A DNA stretch of 64,000 bases from Nocardioides okcheonensis (GTDB lineage: Bacteria; Actinomycetota; Actinomycetes; Propionibacteriales; Nocardioidaceae), in assembly GCF_020991065.1 (NCBI RefSeq), contig NZ_CP087710.1, forward strand, positions 2,666,001 to 2,730,000. The letters run 5' to 3'. Below the pieces are notes generated by a model, which was given only the letters and a program-made list of their open reading frames with translations, did not search any database and was not told the origin of the DNA. Each line of letters begins with the position of its first letter. Position 1 is the stretch's first letter. Shown piece by piece: positions 19,744 to 28,263 of the stretch. The translations under genes and the position numbers were made by a program.

Positions 19744-20826
19744 ATGGGTTCGGTACGAGTAGGGATCGTCGGAGTCGGCAACTGCGCCACCTCCCTCGTC
19801 CAGGGCGTGGAGTACTACAAGGACGCGGACCCGTCCGGCACCGTCCCCGGGCTCATGCACGTCGTCTTCGGTGACTACCACGTCAAGGACGTCGAGTTCG
19901 TCGTCGCCTTCGACGTCGACGACAAGAAGGTCGGCAAGGACCTCTCCGAGGCCATCAACGCCTCCGAGAACAACACCATCAAGATCGCCGACGTCCCGAC
20001 CCTCGGTGTCGAGGTCAAGCGCGGCCCGACGCTCGACGGCCTCGGCAAGTACTACCGCCAGACCATCGAGGAGTCGGCCGCCGAGCCGGTCGACGTGGTC
20101 CAGGCGCTCAAGGACGCCGAGGTCGACGTCCTCGTCTCCTACCTCCCGGTGGGCTCGGAGGAGGCCGACAAGTTCTACGCCCAGTGCGCCATCGACGCCG
20201 GCGTCGGCTTCGTCAACGCGTTGCCCGTCTTCATCGCCTCCGACCCCGAGTGGGCCAAGAAGTTCGAGGACGCCGGCGTCCCGATCGTCGGCGACGACAT
20301 CAAGAGCCAGGTCGGCGCCACCATCACCCACCGCGTGATGGCCAAGCTGTTCGAGGACCGCGGCGTCGCGCTGGACCGCACGTACCAGCTCAACGTCGGC
20401 GGCAACATGGACTTCAAGAACATGCTCGAGCGCGAGCGCCTGGAGTCGAAGAAGGTCTCCAAGACCCAGGCCGTGACGTCCAACCTCACCGGCGAGCTGG
20501 CCGACAAGATCGACAGCAAGAACGTCCACATCGGCCCGTCCGACTACGTCGCGTGGCTCGACGACCGCAAGTGGGCCTACGTCCGCCTCGAGGGTCGCGC
20601 GTTCGGCGACGTCCCGCTCAACCTCGAGTACAAGCTCGAGGTCTGGGACTCCCCGAACTCGGCCGGCATCATCATCGACGCCGTGCGCGCCGCGAAGATC
20701 GCCAAGGACCGCGGTATCGGTGGCCCGATCATCCCGGCCTCGACCTACCTGATGAAGTCCCCGCCGGTGCAGATGCCCGACGACGTCGGTCGCGCCGAGC
20801 TCGAGAAGTTCATCCGGGGCGAGTGA
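19744..20826 (+). CDS. ino1: Inositol-3-phosphate synthase
   Basis: A 360-residue NAD-dependent enzyme converting glucose 6-phosphate to myo-inositol 1-phosphate, the first step to mycothiol and phosphatidylinositol in actinobacteria. The N-terminal Rossmann motif is [16 protein letters not shown]. Conserved active-site stretches include [42 protein letters not shown] and SNLTG. Length and motifs match the short actinobacterial type. ATG 19744 follows GAAGGAGAG. Mycothiol links this gene functionally to the thiol-redox genes further right. It converges on the DUF559 gene across a 69-nt palindrome. Confidence 0.97.
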   Translation: MGSVRVGIVGVGNCATSLVQGVEYYKDADPSGTVPGLMHVVFGDYHVKDVEFVVAFDVDDKKVGKDLSEAINASENNTIKIADVPTLGVEVKRGPTLDGLGKYYRQTIEESAAEPVDVVQALKDAEVDVLVSYLPVGSEEADKFYAQCAIDAGVGFVNALPVFIASDPEWAKKFEDAGVPIVGDDIKSQVGATITHRVMAKLFEDRGVALDRTYQLNVGGNMDFKNMLERERLESKKVSKTQAVTSNLTGELADKIDSKNVHIGPSDYVAWLDDRKWAYVRLEGRAFGDVPLNLEYKLEVWDSPNSAGIIIDAVRAAKIAKDRGIGGPIIPASTYLMKSPPVQMPDDVGRAELEKFIRGE

Positions 20827-20860
20827 CCCCCGGCTGACGCCCCCGCGGCGCTCAGCCACA

Positions 20861-20929
20861 GAGAACTGCGGCCGTACGACGACCCGGATCCGTCCGGAGT
20901 GGTCGTGCGGCCGCAGTTCTTCGTGCATC
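20861..20929. repeat. 69-nt palindromic repeat, copy 1
   Basis: AGAACTGCGGCCG plus ACGAC pairs with GTCGT plus CGGCCGCAGTTCT around a 20-nt loop. The whole 69 nt is identical to 22037-22105 and in the same orientation. It lies between the converging ino1 and DUF559 genes. Confidence 0.9.
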
Positions 20930-20940
20930 ACCCGGCTCCA

Positions 20941-21891
20941 TCACCCGGCCGGACGTCTCGCCCCGTGGCGTCGGGCGAGGGCTTCGCGGCCGGCCTCGGT
21001 CCAGCAGGACTCGCGGTAGAGCGTGGTCCACGCGCGGATCCGCTGCGGCTCGTGTGGGCGCCCGAGGACGGCGTCGGCCTCGCGCAGGATGCTCGCCGGT
21101 CGACGGAGCACGTCCTCGTCGGTGTACGCCTTGAGCACCCAGTCCGCCCCGCTGACCCGTCGGTCCCGCCGACGGTCCTTGCGTTGCTGGCGCCGGTCGG
21201 CGTGGACCGCGCCGTCGTAGTCGACCAGGGTCCTGGTGCCGACCAGCCACAGGTCGCCGCGCGCCACGAACCCGCCCTGCTCGTCGCGCACCGTGCGCTG
21301 GGTCTCCACCTCGATGCCGCACACCACGTGCAGCACCCTCAGCAGGGTCTCCATGACCGAGTCGGCCTCGGGATCGGCCAGCGCCACGGCGTCCCGCAAC
21401 CGTCCCACGCCCCTGCGGTGGTGGCGACACACCAGGTGCAGCTCGAGGAGCTCGATGTCCTTGGCGCGCAGCGCACTGTCCACGAGCACCACCAGGTCGA
21501 GCAGGCTGAGCAGAGGCGCGCAGCTCAGCAGGGTCTCCGCCGCGGTGGTCAGCCGCAGTCCGTCCCGGACGTCGTGCGGGGGCACCAGCCGATGACGGGT
21601 GACCCGGAGGGCTCCGGGGCGGACGGGCGCCGTCACGCCGTAGGGCATCGCCACGCACACCGGCAGTCGCTCGGGCAGGGGAGGCAGGTCCCAGCCGCGC
21701 CGGTCGGCGGCGGTCAGGGCCGAGAAGGCGGCCTCGTCCGGGAGGAGCGCCTGCCAGGCGAGCAGGTCCGCGCCCGCGGGGTCGGCCACGTCAGCGCGAC
21801 GGTGCAGCCCCCGGCTGACGCGTACCCACTCCCGACCGCGGCGGCAGCCGACCGTCACCACCGCGCCGTCCTGGTCCCCTGCCTGCGCCAC
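20941..21891 (-). CDS. DUF559/Vsr-like endonuclease-domain protein
   Basis: About 316 residues. The C-terminal 130 residues look like the DUF559 domain of the PD-(D/E)XK nuclease group: VMETLLRVL supplies the first Glu, ARGDLWLVG the Asp and TLVDYDGAVH the acidic cluster, then RRDRRVSGADWVLKAYTDEDVLRRP. The N-terminal part (TAAETLLSCAPLLSLLDLVVLVDSALR) is like the AbiEi-type region often fused to it in actinobacteria, although the DNA-binding head is not obvious here. Nuclease activity is not proven for this group. The start is uncertain; I chose GTG 21891, and ATG 21646 is a shorter option. Two identical palindromes flank the gene. Confidence 0.65.
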   Translation of the reverse strand: MAQAGDQDGAVVTVGCRRGREWVRVSRGLHRRADVADPAGADLLAWQALLPDEAAFSALTAADRRGWDLPPLPERLPVCVAMPYGVTAPVRPGALRVTRHRLVPPHDVRDGLRLTTAAETLLSCAPLLSLLDLVVLVDSALRAKDIELLELHLVCRHHRRGVGRLRDAVALADPEADSVMETLLRVLHVVCGIEVETQRTVRDEQGGFVARGDLWLVGTRTLVDYDGAVHADRRQQRKDRRRDRRVSGADWVLKAYTDEDVLRRPASILREADAVLGRPHEPQRIRAWTTLYRESCWTEAGREALARRHGARRPAG

Positions 21892-22036
21892 CGGCCGACC
21901 GTGCCGTGTCCGGCCGGGTCGGCGCACCCGGCCCGTCCCCGGCCTGTGGAGGACGGCCGCGTGCCACGACCTGTGGACGGATCCTGACCCGGACCCCAGG
22001 GGGGAGACCCGGAGGACCGGGCCGAGCCGGGACGCG

Positions 22037-22105
22037 GAGAACTGCGGCCGTACGACGACCCGGATCCGTCCGGAGTGGTCGTGCGGCCGCAGTTCTTCGT
22101 GCATC
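22037..22105. repeat. 69-nt palindromic repeat, copy 2
   Basis: Base-for-base identical to 20861-20929, in direct orientation 1176 bp away. It lies upstream of both the leftward DUF559 gene and the rightward HAD gene. Confidence 0.9.
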
Positions 22106-22145
22106 CACCGGACCGGGGGGCGAGCCCGGGGTCGGGCCCCGCACG

Positions 22146-22151
22146 TACGCT
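22146..22151 (+). promoter_or_regulatory. -10 box TACGCT, leaderless start of the HAD gene
   Basis: TACGCT is 7 nt before GTG 22159. Confidence 0.6.
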
Positions 22152-22158
22152 CGCCGGC

Positions 22159-22788
22159 GTGACCGCACGCACCCCCCTCGTGGTCGGCTTCGACCTCGAC
22201 CTCACGCTGATCGACACCGCGTCCGGGTTCCGGCAGGTGCTGCGAGCCCTGGGCGACGAGCTGGGCGTGGACTTCCCGGTCGAGGAGATGACCTCCCGGC
22301 TGGGCCCGCCGCTCGACCACCTGCTGGCGCCCCACCTGCCCGCCGAGCAGGTCGGCCCGGCCGGCGACCGGTTCCGCGAGCTCTACCCCGATCACGCCAT
22401 CACCACGGTCCCGGCGTTGGCCGGCGCCCACGAGGCGTTCGCGGCCGTGCGGGAGCGCGGCGGCCGGGTACTCGTGGTGACCGGCAAGTACACCCCCAAC
22501 GCCCGGCTGCACCTCGACCACCTCGGCCTCGAGGCCGACCACCTCGAGGGCTGGGTGTGGGGCGTGGGCAAGGCCGACGTGCTGCGCCGCGAGGGCGCCC
22601 TGGCCTACGTCGGCGACCACGTCCACGACGTCGAGGGAGCCCGGGCGGCCGGGGTGCTGAGCGTGTCGGTGCTGACCGGCGGGTGCACCCGCGAGGAGCT
22701 GGTGGCCGCCGGCACCGACGTCGTCCTCGACGACCTGACGCAGTTCCCGGCCTGGCTCGACGGCCAGCTCACCGAGCGCCGCGCCTGA
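22159..22788 (+). CDS. HAD superfamily phosphatase (Gph-like)
   Basis: A 209-residue haloacid-dehalogenase hydrolase. Motif I is FDLDLTLID (nucleophile Asp12, acid Asp14), motif II is VVTGKYT, and the late acidic motif is YVGDHVHDVEGA. A helical cap sits between motifs I and II, as in phosphoglycolate phosphatases. It probably dephosphorylates a small metabolite; the substrate cannot be read from sequence. GTG 22159 is fixed by the -10 box. It converges on the CCA transferase gene, with only 6 bp between the two stops. Confidence 0.88.
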   Translation: MTARTPLVVGFDLDLTLIDTASGFRQVLRALGDELGVDFPVEEMTSRLGPPLDHLLAPHLPAEQVGPAGDRFRELYPDHAITTVPALAGAHEAFAAVRERGGRVLVVTGKYTPNARLHLDHLGLEADHLEGWVWGVGKADVLRREGALAYVGDHVHDVEGARAAGVLSVSVLTGGCTREELVAAGTDVVLDDLTQFPAWLDGQLTERRA

Positions 22789-22794
22789 GGCCGC

Positions 22795-24240
22795 TCAGCG
22801 AGCGGCCCACCACTCCCGCAGCGCCGCCTCCGCCTGCTCGGGCGTCTTCGGCCCCTCGTCGAGGCGCAGGTCGAGCAGGAACCGGTAGGCCTCGCCGACC
22901 TCGCGGCCCGGTCCGATGCCGAGCAGCCCCATGATCTGGTTGCCGTCGAGGTCGGGCCGGACCGCGGCGAGCTCCTCCTCCTCGGAGAGCCGCGCGATCC
23001 GCTCCTCGAGCGAGTCGTACGTCCGGCGCAGCCGGTCGGCCTTGCGCTGGTTGCGGGTGGTGCAGTCGGCGCGGGTGAGGATGTGCAGCCGCTCGAGCTG
23101 GTCGCCTGCGTCGCGGACGTAGCGACGCACCGCGCTGTCGGTCCACTCCCCCGAGCCGTAGCCGTGGAAGCGCAGGTGCAGCTCGACGAGGCGCGCGACG
23201 GCGTCGATGTCGTGGTTGGAGAAGCGCAGCGCCTGCATCCGCTTGCGGGTGAGCTTGGCGCCGACGACGTCGTGGTGGTGGAAGGTGACCACGCCTCCGG
23301 TCTCGAACCGGCGCGTGCGGGGCTTGCCGACGTCGTGCATGAGCGCCGCGAACCGGCTCACGAAGTCGGGACCGCCGCCGAGGCGGTGCTCGAGGTCGAT
23401 GGACTGCTCCAGCACGGTGAGGGTGTGCTCGTAGACGTCCTTGTGCCGGTGGTGCTCGTCGCGCTCGAGCGCCAGCGCCGGCAGCTCGGGCAGCACGTGC
23501 TCGGCGAGCCCGGTCTCGACGAGGAGGGTCAGGCCGCGGCGCGGGTGCGGCGCGCAGACCAGCTTGACCAGCTCGTCGCGCACCCGCTCGGCGGAGATGA
23601 TGTCGATCCGCCCGGCCATCTCGGTCATCGCGGCGACCACCTCGGGCGCGACGTCGAAGCCGAGCTGGGCGGCGAAGCGGGCGGCGCGCATCATCCGCAG
23701 CGGGTCGTCGGAGAACGAGTCCTCGGGGGTGCCGGGAGTGCGCAGCACCCGCTCGGCGAGGTCGACCACGCCGCCGAACGGGTCGACGAACTCGCGGCCC
23801 GGCACGCGCACGGCCATCGAGTTCACGCTGAAGTCACGGCGGCCGAGGTCGCCCTCGAGGCTGTCGCCGAAGTCGACGTCGGGCTTGCGGGACGAGGGGT
23901 CGTAGCTCTCCGAGCGGTAGGTCGTGATCTCGACCTGCCACGGCCCCTTGCGGCAGCCGATCGTGCCGAACGCGCGACCCATGTCCCACACCGCGTCGGC
24001 CCACCCGGAGACCAGCTGCTCCGTGACGTCGGGGTGCGCGGAGGTGGTGAAGTCGAGGTCGTTCTGCAGCCGGCCGAGCATCGCGTCCCGCACCGGGCCG
24101 CCGACCAGGGCGAGCTCCTCGCCCGCGTCGGCGAAGCGGGTGCCGAGCTCGTCGATCACCGACCCGATCCGGTCCAGCTCGGCGCCGACACGGTGCTGGA
24201 TCTCCACGATCGTGAGCGGGGGCGAGGCGACGTCGGACAC
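22795..24240 (-). CDS. cca: CCA tRNA nucleotidyltransferase
   Basis: A 481-residue enzyme that adds or repairs the CCA tail of tRNAs. The nucleotidyltransferase head has LVGGPVRDAMLG and LDFTTSA (catalytic aspartates), then RRDFSVNSMA and DPLRMMRAARFAAQLGF. An HD domain follows (MHDVGKP, HHHDVVG), as in the actinobacterial form, and may give phosphohydrolase activity. GTG 24240 is favoured because TAGACT lies 8 nt before it; an ATG at 24279 would add 13 residues. The tRNA-Ile gene at 55029 does not encode CCA, so the enzyme is needed for its maturation. Confidence 0.94.
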   Translation of the reverse strand: MSDVASPPLTIVEIQHRVGAELDRIGSVIDELGTRFADAGEELALVGGPVRDAMLGRLQNDLDFTTSAHPDVTEQLVSGWADAVWDMGRAFGTIGCRKGPWQVEITTYRSESYDPSSRKPDVDFGDSLEGDLGRRDFSVNSMAVRVPGREFVDPFGGVVDLAERVLRTPGTPEDSFSDDPLRMMRAARFAAQLGFDVAPEVVAAMTEMAGRIDIISAERVRDELVKLVCAPHPRRGLTLLVETGLAEHVLPELPALALERDEHHRHKDVYEHTLTVLEQSIDLEHRLGGGPDFVSRFAALMHDVGKPRTRRFETGGVVTFHHHDVVGAKLTRKRMQALRFSNHDIDAVARLVELHLRFHGYGSGEWTDSAVRRYVRDAGDQLERLHILTRADCTTRNQRKADRLRRTYDSLEERIARLSEEEELAAVRPDLDGNQIMGLLGIGPGREVGEAYRFLLDLRLDEGPKTPEQAEAALREWWAAR

Positions 24241-24248
24241 GGCGGCCA

Positions 24249-24254
24249 AGTCTA
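24249..24254 (-). promoter_or_regulatory. -10 box TAGACT for cca
   Basis: On the minus strand TAGACT is 8 nt before GTG 24240. This supports the shorter start. Confidence 0.55.
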
Positions 24255-24354
24255 GGGGGAGATCGGCGGGCGCCCTCATCCGAGCGCGGTCGCCCGGCCG
24301 GTGACGGGGCGCCGGGGCGTGCGCGTCACCCGGAACGGGTCCCCACCGGTCATC

Positions 24355-24360
24355 TAGAGT
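24355..24360 (+). promoter_or_regulatory. -10 box TAGAGT, leaderless start of DUF6049 gene
   Basis: TAGAGT is 6 nt before GTG 24367; it drives the DUF6049-murJ operon. Confidence 0.6.
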
Positions 24361-24366
24361 TCGTCC

Positions 24367-26577
24367 GTGCCCCGCCCGTCCGTCCTCCGTGCTGCCCTGG
24401 CGGGACTGGCGGCGCTGGGCGTGGTCGCGACGGGCGTCTCGACGCCACCGCCCGCGGCCGCCGCCGAGGAGGCCGAGCCCCTCGTCGTCCACCTCGACGA
24501 GATCGACCCGACGGTCCCGCGCCGCGGCGACATCCGGATCAGCGGCACCGTCACCAACACGAGCGACGACACCTTCACCCGGGTCAACATGCACGCGTTC
24601 GCCTCGCAGAGCCCGATCCTGGACTCCCTGACCAACGCCGCCGCCATCCCGGCCTCCGCCGACGTCGGCCCCCGGGTGACCGTCCCGGGGACCTTCGACA
24701 CGATCGACACCCTCGCGCCCGGTGAGACCGCGCCGTTCACCGACTCCGTGCCGGTCGACCTGCTCGGCATCCCCGACGAGGCGGGCGTCTACTGGATCGG
24801 GGTTCACGCGCTCGGCGACGGCGCGGTGCCGCGCGACCTGGTCGCCGACGGCCGGGCCCGCACCTTCATCCCCGTCCTCCCGCGCGGCGACGGCAACCTC
24901 GACGCCTCCTTCGTGCTGCCCGTGCGCAACCGGGTCTGGTACGACGCGGACGGCCGGATCGGCGGGACCGAGCGCTGGCTGCGCCGGCTCTCCGACGGCG
25001 GCACGCTGTCGGGCGTCCTCGACACCGCCGACGCCGCCGGCACCACGCCGTACACCTGGCTCGTCGACCCCGCCGTGCTGCTCGCGATCACCCGGCTCTC
25101 GCTCGGCAACCCGGAGCGCTCGCTCGCCCCGGACCCGACGGTCCCCGGCCAGGAGCCGACCGAGGAGCCGAGCCCGTCGGAGTCGGAGGAGCCCGCGCCC
25201 GTCGCCCTCGACCCGGCGGTGCCGCCCGGCGGCCAGGTCGACCCGGAGGACGCCGCGCTCGCCGAGGCGGCGTCCGCGTGGCTCACCCGCTTCCGCACGC
25301 TGGTCGGCTCGGGCAGCGTGCTCGCGCTGCCCTTCGGCGACCTCGACGTCTCCGCGGCGGTGCGCCAGGCACCCGAGCGCTACACCCAGGCGCTGGCCCG
25401 GAGCGCCGAGGCGATGGCGAGCCTGCAGGTCCCGGCCGACCTCGCGGTCGCCCCGGCGGGCGGACGGCTGAGCCCCGAGGCGATCGCGGCCACCCCCGAG
25501 GACGTCCAGCTGATCCTGGGCGACAGCGCGTTCGCCGTCCCGCCGAGCACCACCACCTCGGTGGTCCGGCTGCTCGGCCACGAGGCGCTGCTGACCAGCA
25601 CCGGCGCCGAGTCCGGCGGGCCCGGCCCGACGGACCCCACCGACCCCCTGGCCCTGCGCCAGCGGGTGCTGAGCGAGGCCGCGCTGCGGATCGCCCGCGA
25701 CGAGCAGGCGCCGCTGGTCGTGACGCTGCCGACGACGTGGCGCGAGCAGGACGCCGAGTCGTTCTTCGACGGCCTCGAGCAGCCGTGGCTCGACACGGTC
25801 CCGGCGACCTGGATCGCGGCGCGCCGGGCCACCGGCGTGAACGCGGCGAACCTCGCCTACGAGACCCTCGACGTGGAGGCCGAGCTCCCGGCGCCGGGCT
25901 TCGCGGCCGCCGACCGCGCCGACGAGTCCGCCGCGCTCCTCGAGCAGGTCCTCACCCTGCAGACCCGGCTCGGGCAGCAGGTGGGCGACGAGGTGCTCGT
26001 CACGCTCTCCGAGCAGCACCGCCAGCGCCCGCGCGGAGCCCGCGCGGCCGCCGCCCGGGTCGACGACGCGCTGCGCTCCGACCTCGGCCTGATCACCATC
26101 GAGGCACCCACCCGGGTCACGCTCTCCGGCGACTCGGGCGGCCTCGGCGCCACGCTGGTCAACGGCCTCGACCAGCCGGTGTCGGTGGGGATCGGCATCA
26201 CCACGGACGGCGAGCTGACCCTCACCGGCGACAGCGTGCGCGACCTCGGTCCCCGGGCCCGCAGCGTGGTGCGGTTCACGGCCACCACCGGCCAGGCCGG
26301 CATCCACCTGGTGCGGCTGCGGGTCACGAGCGTCGACGGCGTCCCGCTCGGCTCGGCGGACGAGCTGCCGATCCGCGCGGCCCGGGTCAGCGCGCTGATC
26401 TGGATCGTCATGGCCGCGGGTGCCCTCGTGCTGTTCGGGATGATCGGCTACCGGCTGCCCGGCCAGATCCGTGCCCGTCGTGCCGAGCTCAGGGCCAGCG
26501 AGCACCGCGCGGCCGCCGAGCCCGACCCGGAGCCGGCCCCGGGCAACCCCTCCGACGCCGCGATGGGACAGGTGTGA
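24367..26577 (+). CDS. DUF6049 family exported membrane protein
   Basis: A 736-residue protein. The N-terminal 35 residues form a signal peptide (LRAALAGLAALGVVATG, then an Ala-rich cleavage region). A long extracellular part follows, with a beta-sandwich near the start (IRISGTVTNTSDDTF) and a mixed middle with an acidic Pro/Ser linker at about 260-280. One C-terminal helix (about 677-698) has a short cytoplasmic basic tail. The family is of unknown function, but it sits between cca and murJ across actinobacteria. The stop overlaps the murJ start by 4 nt, so translation is probably coupled and a role in cell-wall precursor export is likely. Confidence 0.82.
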   Translation: MPRPSVLRAALAGLAALGVVATGVSTPPPAAAAEEAEPLVVHLDEIDPTVPRRGDIRISGTVTNTSDDTFTRVNMHAFASQSPILDSLTNAAAIPASADVGPRVTVPGTFDTIDTLAPGETAPFTDSVPVDLLGIPDEAGVYWIGVHALGDGAVPRDLVADGRARTFIPVLPRGDGNLDASFVLPVRNRVWYDADGRIGGTERWLRRLSDGGTLSGVLDTADAAGTTPYTWLVDPAVLLAITRLSLGNPERSLAPDPTVPGQEPTEEPSPSESEEPAPVALDPAVPPGGQVDPEDAALAEAASAWLTRFRTLVGSGSVLALPFGDLDVSAAVRQAPERYTQALARSAEAMASLQVPADLAVAPAGGRLSPEAIAATPEDVQLILGDSAFAVPPSTTTSVVRLLGHEALLTSTGAESGGPGPTDPTDPLALRQRVLSEAALRIARDEQAPLVVTLPTTWREQDAESFFDGLEQPWLDTVPATWIAARRATGVNAANLAYETLDVEAELPAPGFAAADRADESAALLEQVLTLQTRLGQQVGDEVLVTLSEQHRQRPRGARAAAARVDDALRSDLGLITIEAPTRVTLSGDSGGLGATLVNGLDQPVSVGIGITTDGELTLTGDSVRDLGPRARSVVRFTATTGQAGIHLVRLRVTSVDGVPLGSADELPIRAARVSALIWIVMAAGALVLFGMIGYRLPGQIRARRAELRASEHRAAAEPDPEPAPGNPSDAAMGQV

Positions 26578-28202
26578 GCGACCAGAAGGTGCTGGCCTCC
26601 TCGGCCGTCATGGCCGCGGGCACGGTGGTGTCCCGCGCGTCCGGCTACGTCCGTGCGGGACTGCTCGTGGTGGCGCTCGGGTCGGGCGTGCGCGGTGACC
26701 TCTTCGCGATCGCCAACACGCTGCCCAACATGGTCTACATCCTGCTGGCCGGGGGCATCTTCAACGCCGTCCTCGTGCCCCAGCTGGTCCGCCGGATCAC
26801 CGAGGACCCGGACGGTGGCGACGCCTACGCGAGCCGGGTCATCACGCTCTCGGCGCTCTTCCTCGGCTCCGTCACGCTCCTCCTGGCCCTGGCCGCGCCG
26901 CTGGTGCTGCGGCTCTACCTCGACGCGTCGTTCTACGGCCCCGAGCTCGAGGCCCAGCTGGAGTCCATCGTCGACCTGACCCGGTGGTGCCTGCCGCAGG
27001 TGTTCTTCTACGGCATGTACGTGCTGGTCGGGCAGGTCCTCAACGCCCGCGGCCGGTTCGGCCCGATGATGTGGGCGCCGATCGCCAACAACCTGATCGC
27101 GGTCGCGGTCCTGCTGGCCTACCTGCTGGTGTTCGGCCCGACCGGCTCGAGCGCCGCGCAGGACGCCCTTGGGACCGGCGCCGAGACCCTGCTCGGCCTC
27201 GGCTCGACGCTCGGCATCGTCGCCCAGCTCGCGGTGCTCGTGCCCTACCTGCGGTCCTCGGGCTTCCTCTACCGTCCGCGCTTCGACTTCCGCGACCCCG
27301 AGCTGCGGCACACGCTGAGCCTCGGCAAGTGGACCGTGCTGTTCGTCGTGGTCACCCAGCTGGCCTACCTGCGGGTGGTCCAGCTCGCCTCCGGCGGCAG
27401 CGCCGAGGGCGGCACCGGCTTCGTCGTCTACTCCAACAGCCTGCTGATCATGATGGTGCCGCACGCGATCATCACCGTCTCGCTGGCGACCGCGATCCTC
27501 CCGCGGCTGTCGACGTACGCCCACGAGGGCCGGCTCGCCGACCTCGGCAGCACGGTCGGCTCCACCCTGCGCACCGCGCTCGCGCTCGTGCTGCCGTTCG
27601 CGGTGCTGCTGCCGATCACCGCCGTCGACGTCGCGAGCGTCGCCTTCAGCTGGGTCGACGCGGACCAGGCCGCCCGGTTCGCCCCCACGCTCGCCGTCTT
27701 CGGGCCCGCCCTCGTCTTCTTCACCGTCCACTACTTCATGCTCCGCGGCTTCTACGCGATGGAGCGCACCCGGCTGGTCTTCCTCATCCAGGTCGCGGTG
27801 TCGGCCACCAACGTCGTCGTCGCCAGCGTGCTGGTGCCGCTGGGGTCGCCGGACGACACCGCGCCGCTGCTCGTGGTGGCCTACCTCGCGTCCTACGTCG
27901 TGGGTGCCGTGGTGAGCTTCGTGGTGCTCCGCCGCACCGTCGGTGGCCTCCAGACGCCGCAGCTGGTGCGGTTCCTGGTCCGCATGGCGCTGGTGCTGCT
28001 GGTGGCCGGCGTGGTCGCGTGGCTGGTGGAGCGCTCGCTCGCCGGCTTCGGCGCGTCCCCCGGCCCGCTGCTGTCCCTGGTGCGGGGCGGGGCGAGCGCG
28101 GCCGCCGGGATGGTGGTCGTGCTGGCCGGGGCCCGGCTGCTCCACGTGCGGGAGGTCACGAGTCTGGTCGACACCGTCGCGGCGAGGGTGCGTCGTCGCT
28201 GA
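26574..28202 (+). CDS. murJ: Lipid II flippase MurJ
   Basis: A 542-residue membrane protein of the MVF/MurJ family with about fourteen helices. It moves lipid II to the outer face of the membrane for peptidoglycan synthesis. Family features are VMAAGTVVSRASGYVR at the N-terminus, NTLPNMVYILLAGGIFNAVLVPQLVR, and VPHAIITVSLATAILPRLS in the seventh helix region. In mycobacteria MurJ is fused to a pseudokinase; here the pseudokinase is a separate gene 61 bp downstream. GTG 26574 overlaps the DUF6049 stop. Confidence 0.95.
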   Translation: MSDQKVLASSAVMAAGTVVSRASGYVRAGLLVVALGSGVRGDLFAIANTLPNMVYILLAGGIFNAVLVPQLVRRITEDPDGGDAYASRVITLSALFLGSVTLLLALAAPLVLRLYLDASFYGPELEAQLESIVDLTRWCLPQVFFYGMYVLVGQVLNARGRFGPMMWAPIANNLIAVAVLLAYLLVFGPTGSSAAQDALGTGAETLLGLGSTLGIVAQLAVLVPYLRSSGFLYRPRFDFRDPELRHTLSLGKWTVLFVVVTQLAYLRVVQLASGGSAEGGTGFVVYSNSLLIMMVPHAIITVSLATAILPRLSTYAHEGRLADLGSTVGSTLRTALALVLPFAVLLPITAVDVASVAFSWVDADQAARFAPTLAVFGPALVFFTVHYFMLRGFYAMERTRLVFLIQVAVSATNVVVASVLVPLGSPDDTAPLLVVAYLASYVVGAVVSFVVLRRTVGGLQTPQLVRFLVRMALVLLVAGVVAWLVERSLAGFGASPGPLLSLVRGGASAAAGMVVVLAGARLLHVREVTSLVDTVAARVRRR

Positions 28203-28209
28203 GGTTCCC

Positions 28210-28215
28210 TACGAT
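28210..28215 (+). promoter_or_regulatory. -10 box TACGAT upstream of the pseudokinase gene
   Basis: TACGAT lies 48 nt before ATG 28264. This gives the pseudokinase-sigM segment its own promoter with a normal leader. Confidence 0.45.
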
Positions 28216-28263
28216 GAACCTCCGGGGTGGGGTCGAGCGGAACGAGGTGAGGAGGTGAGGTCG

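Noticed and set aside
20941-21891. RAYT/IS200-like transposase between the twin palindromes
   Set aside because: No HUH motif or Y1 tyrosine context; residues match the DUF559 PD-(D/E)XK pattern.
22795-26505. A 1236-codon leftward frame running through cca into the antisense of DUF6049
   Set aside because: Only the cca part has family similarity; the rest is a GC-rich shadow of the DUF6049 gene.
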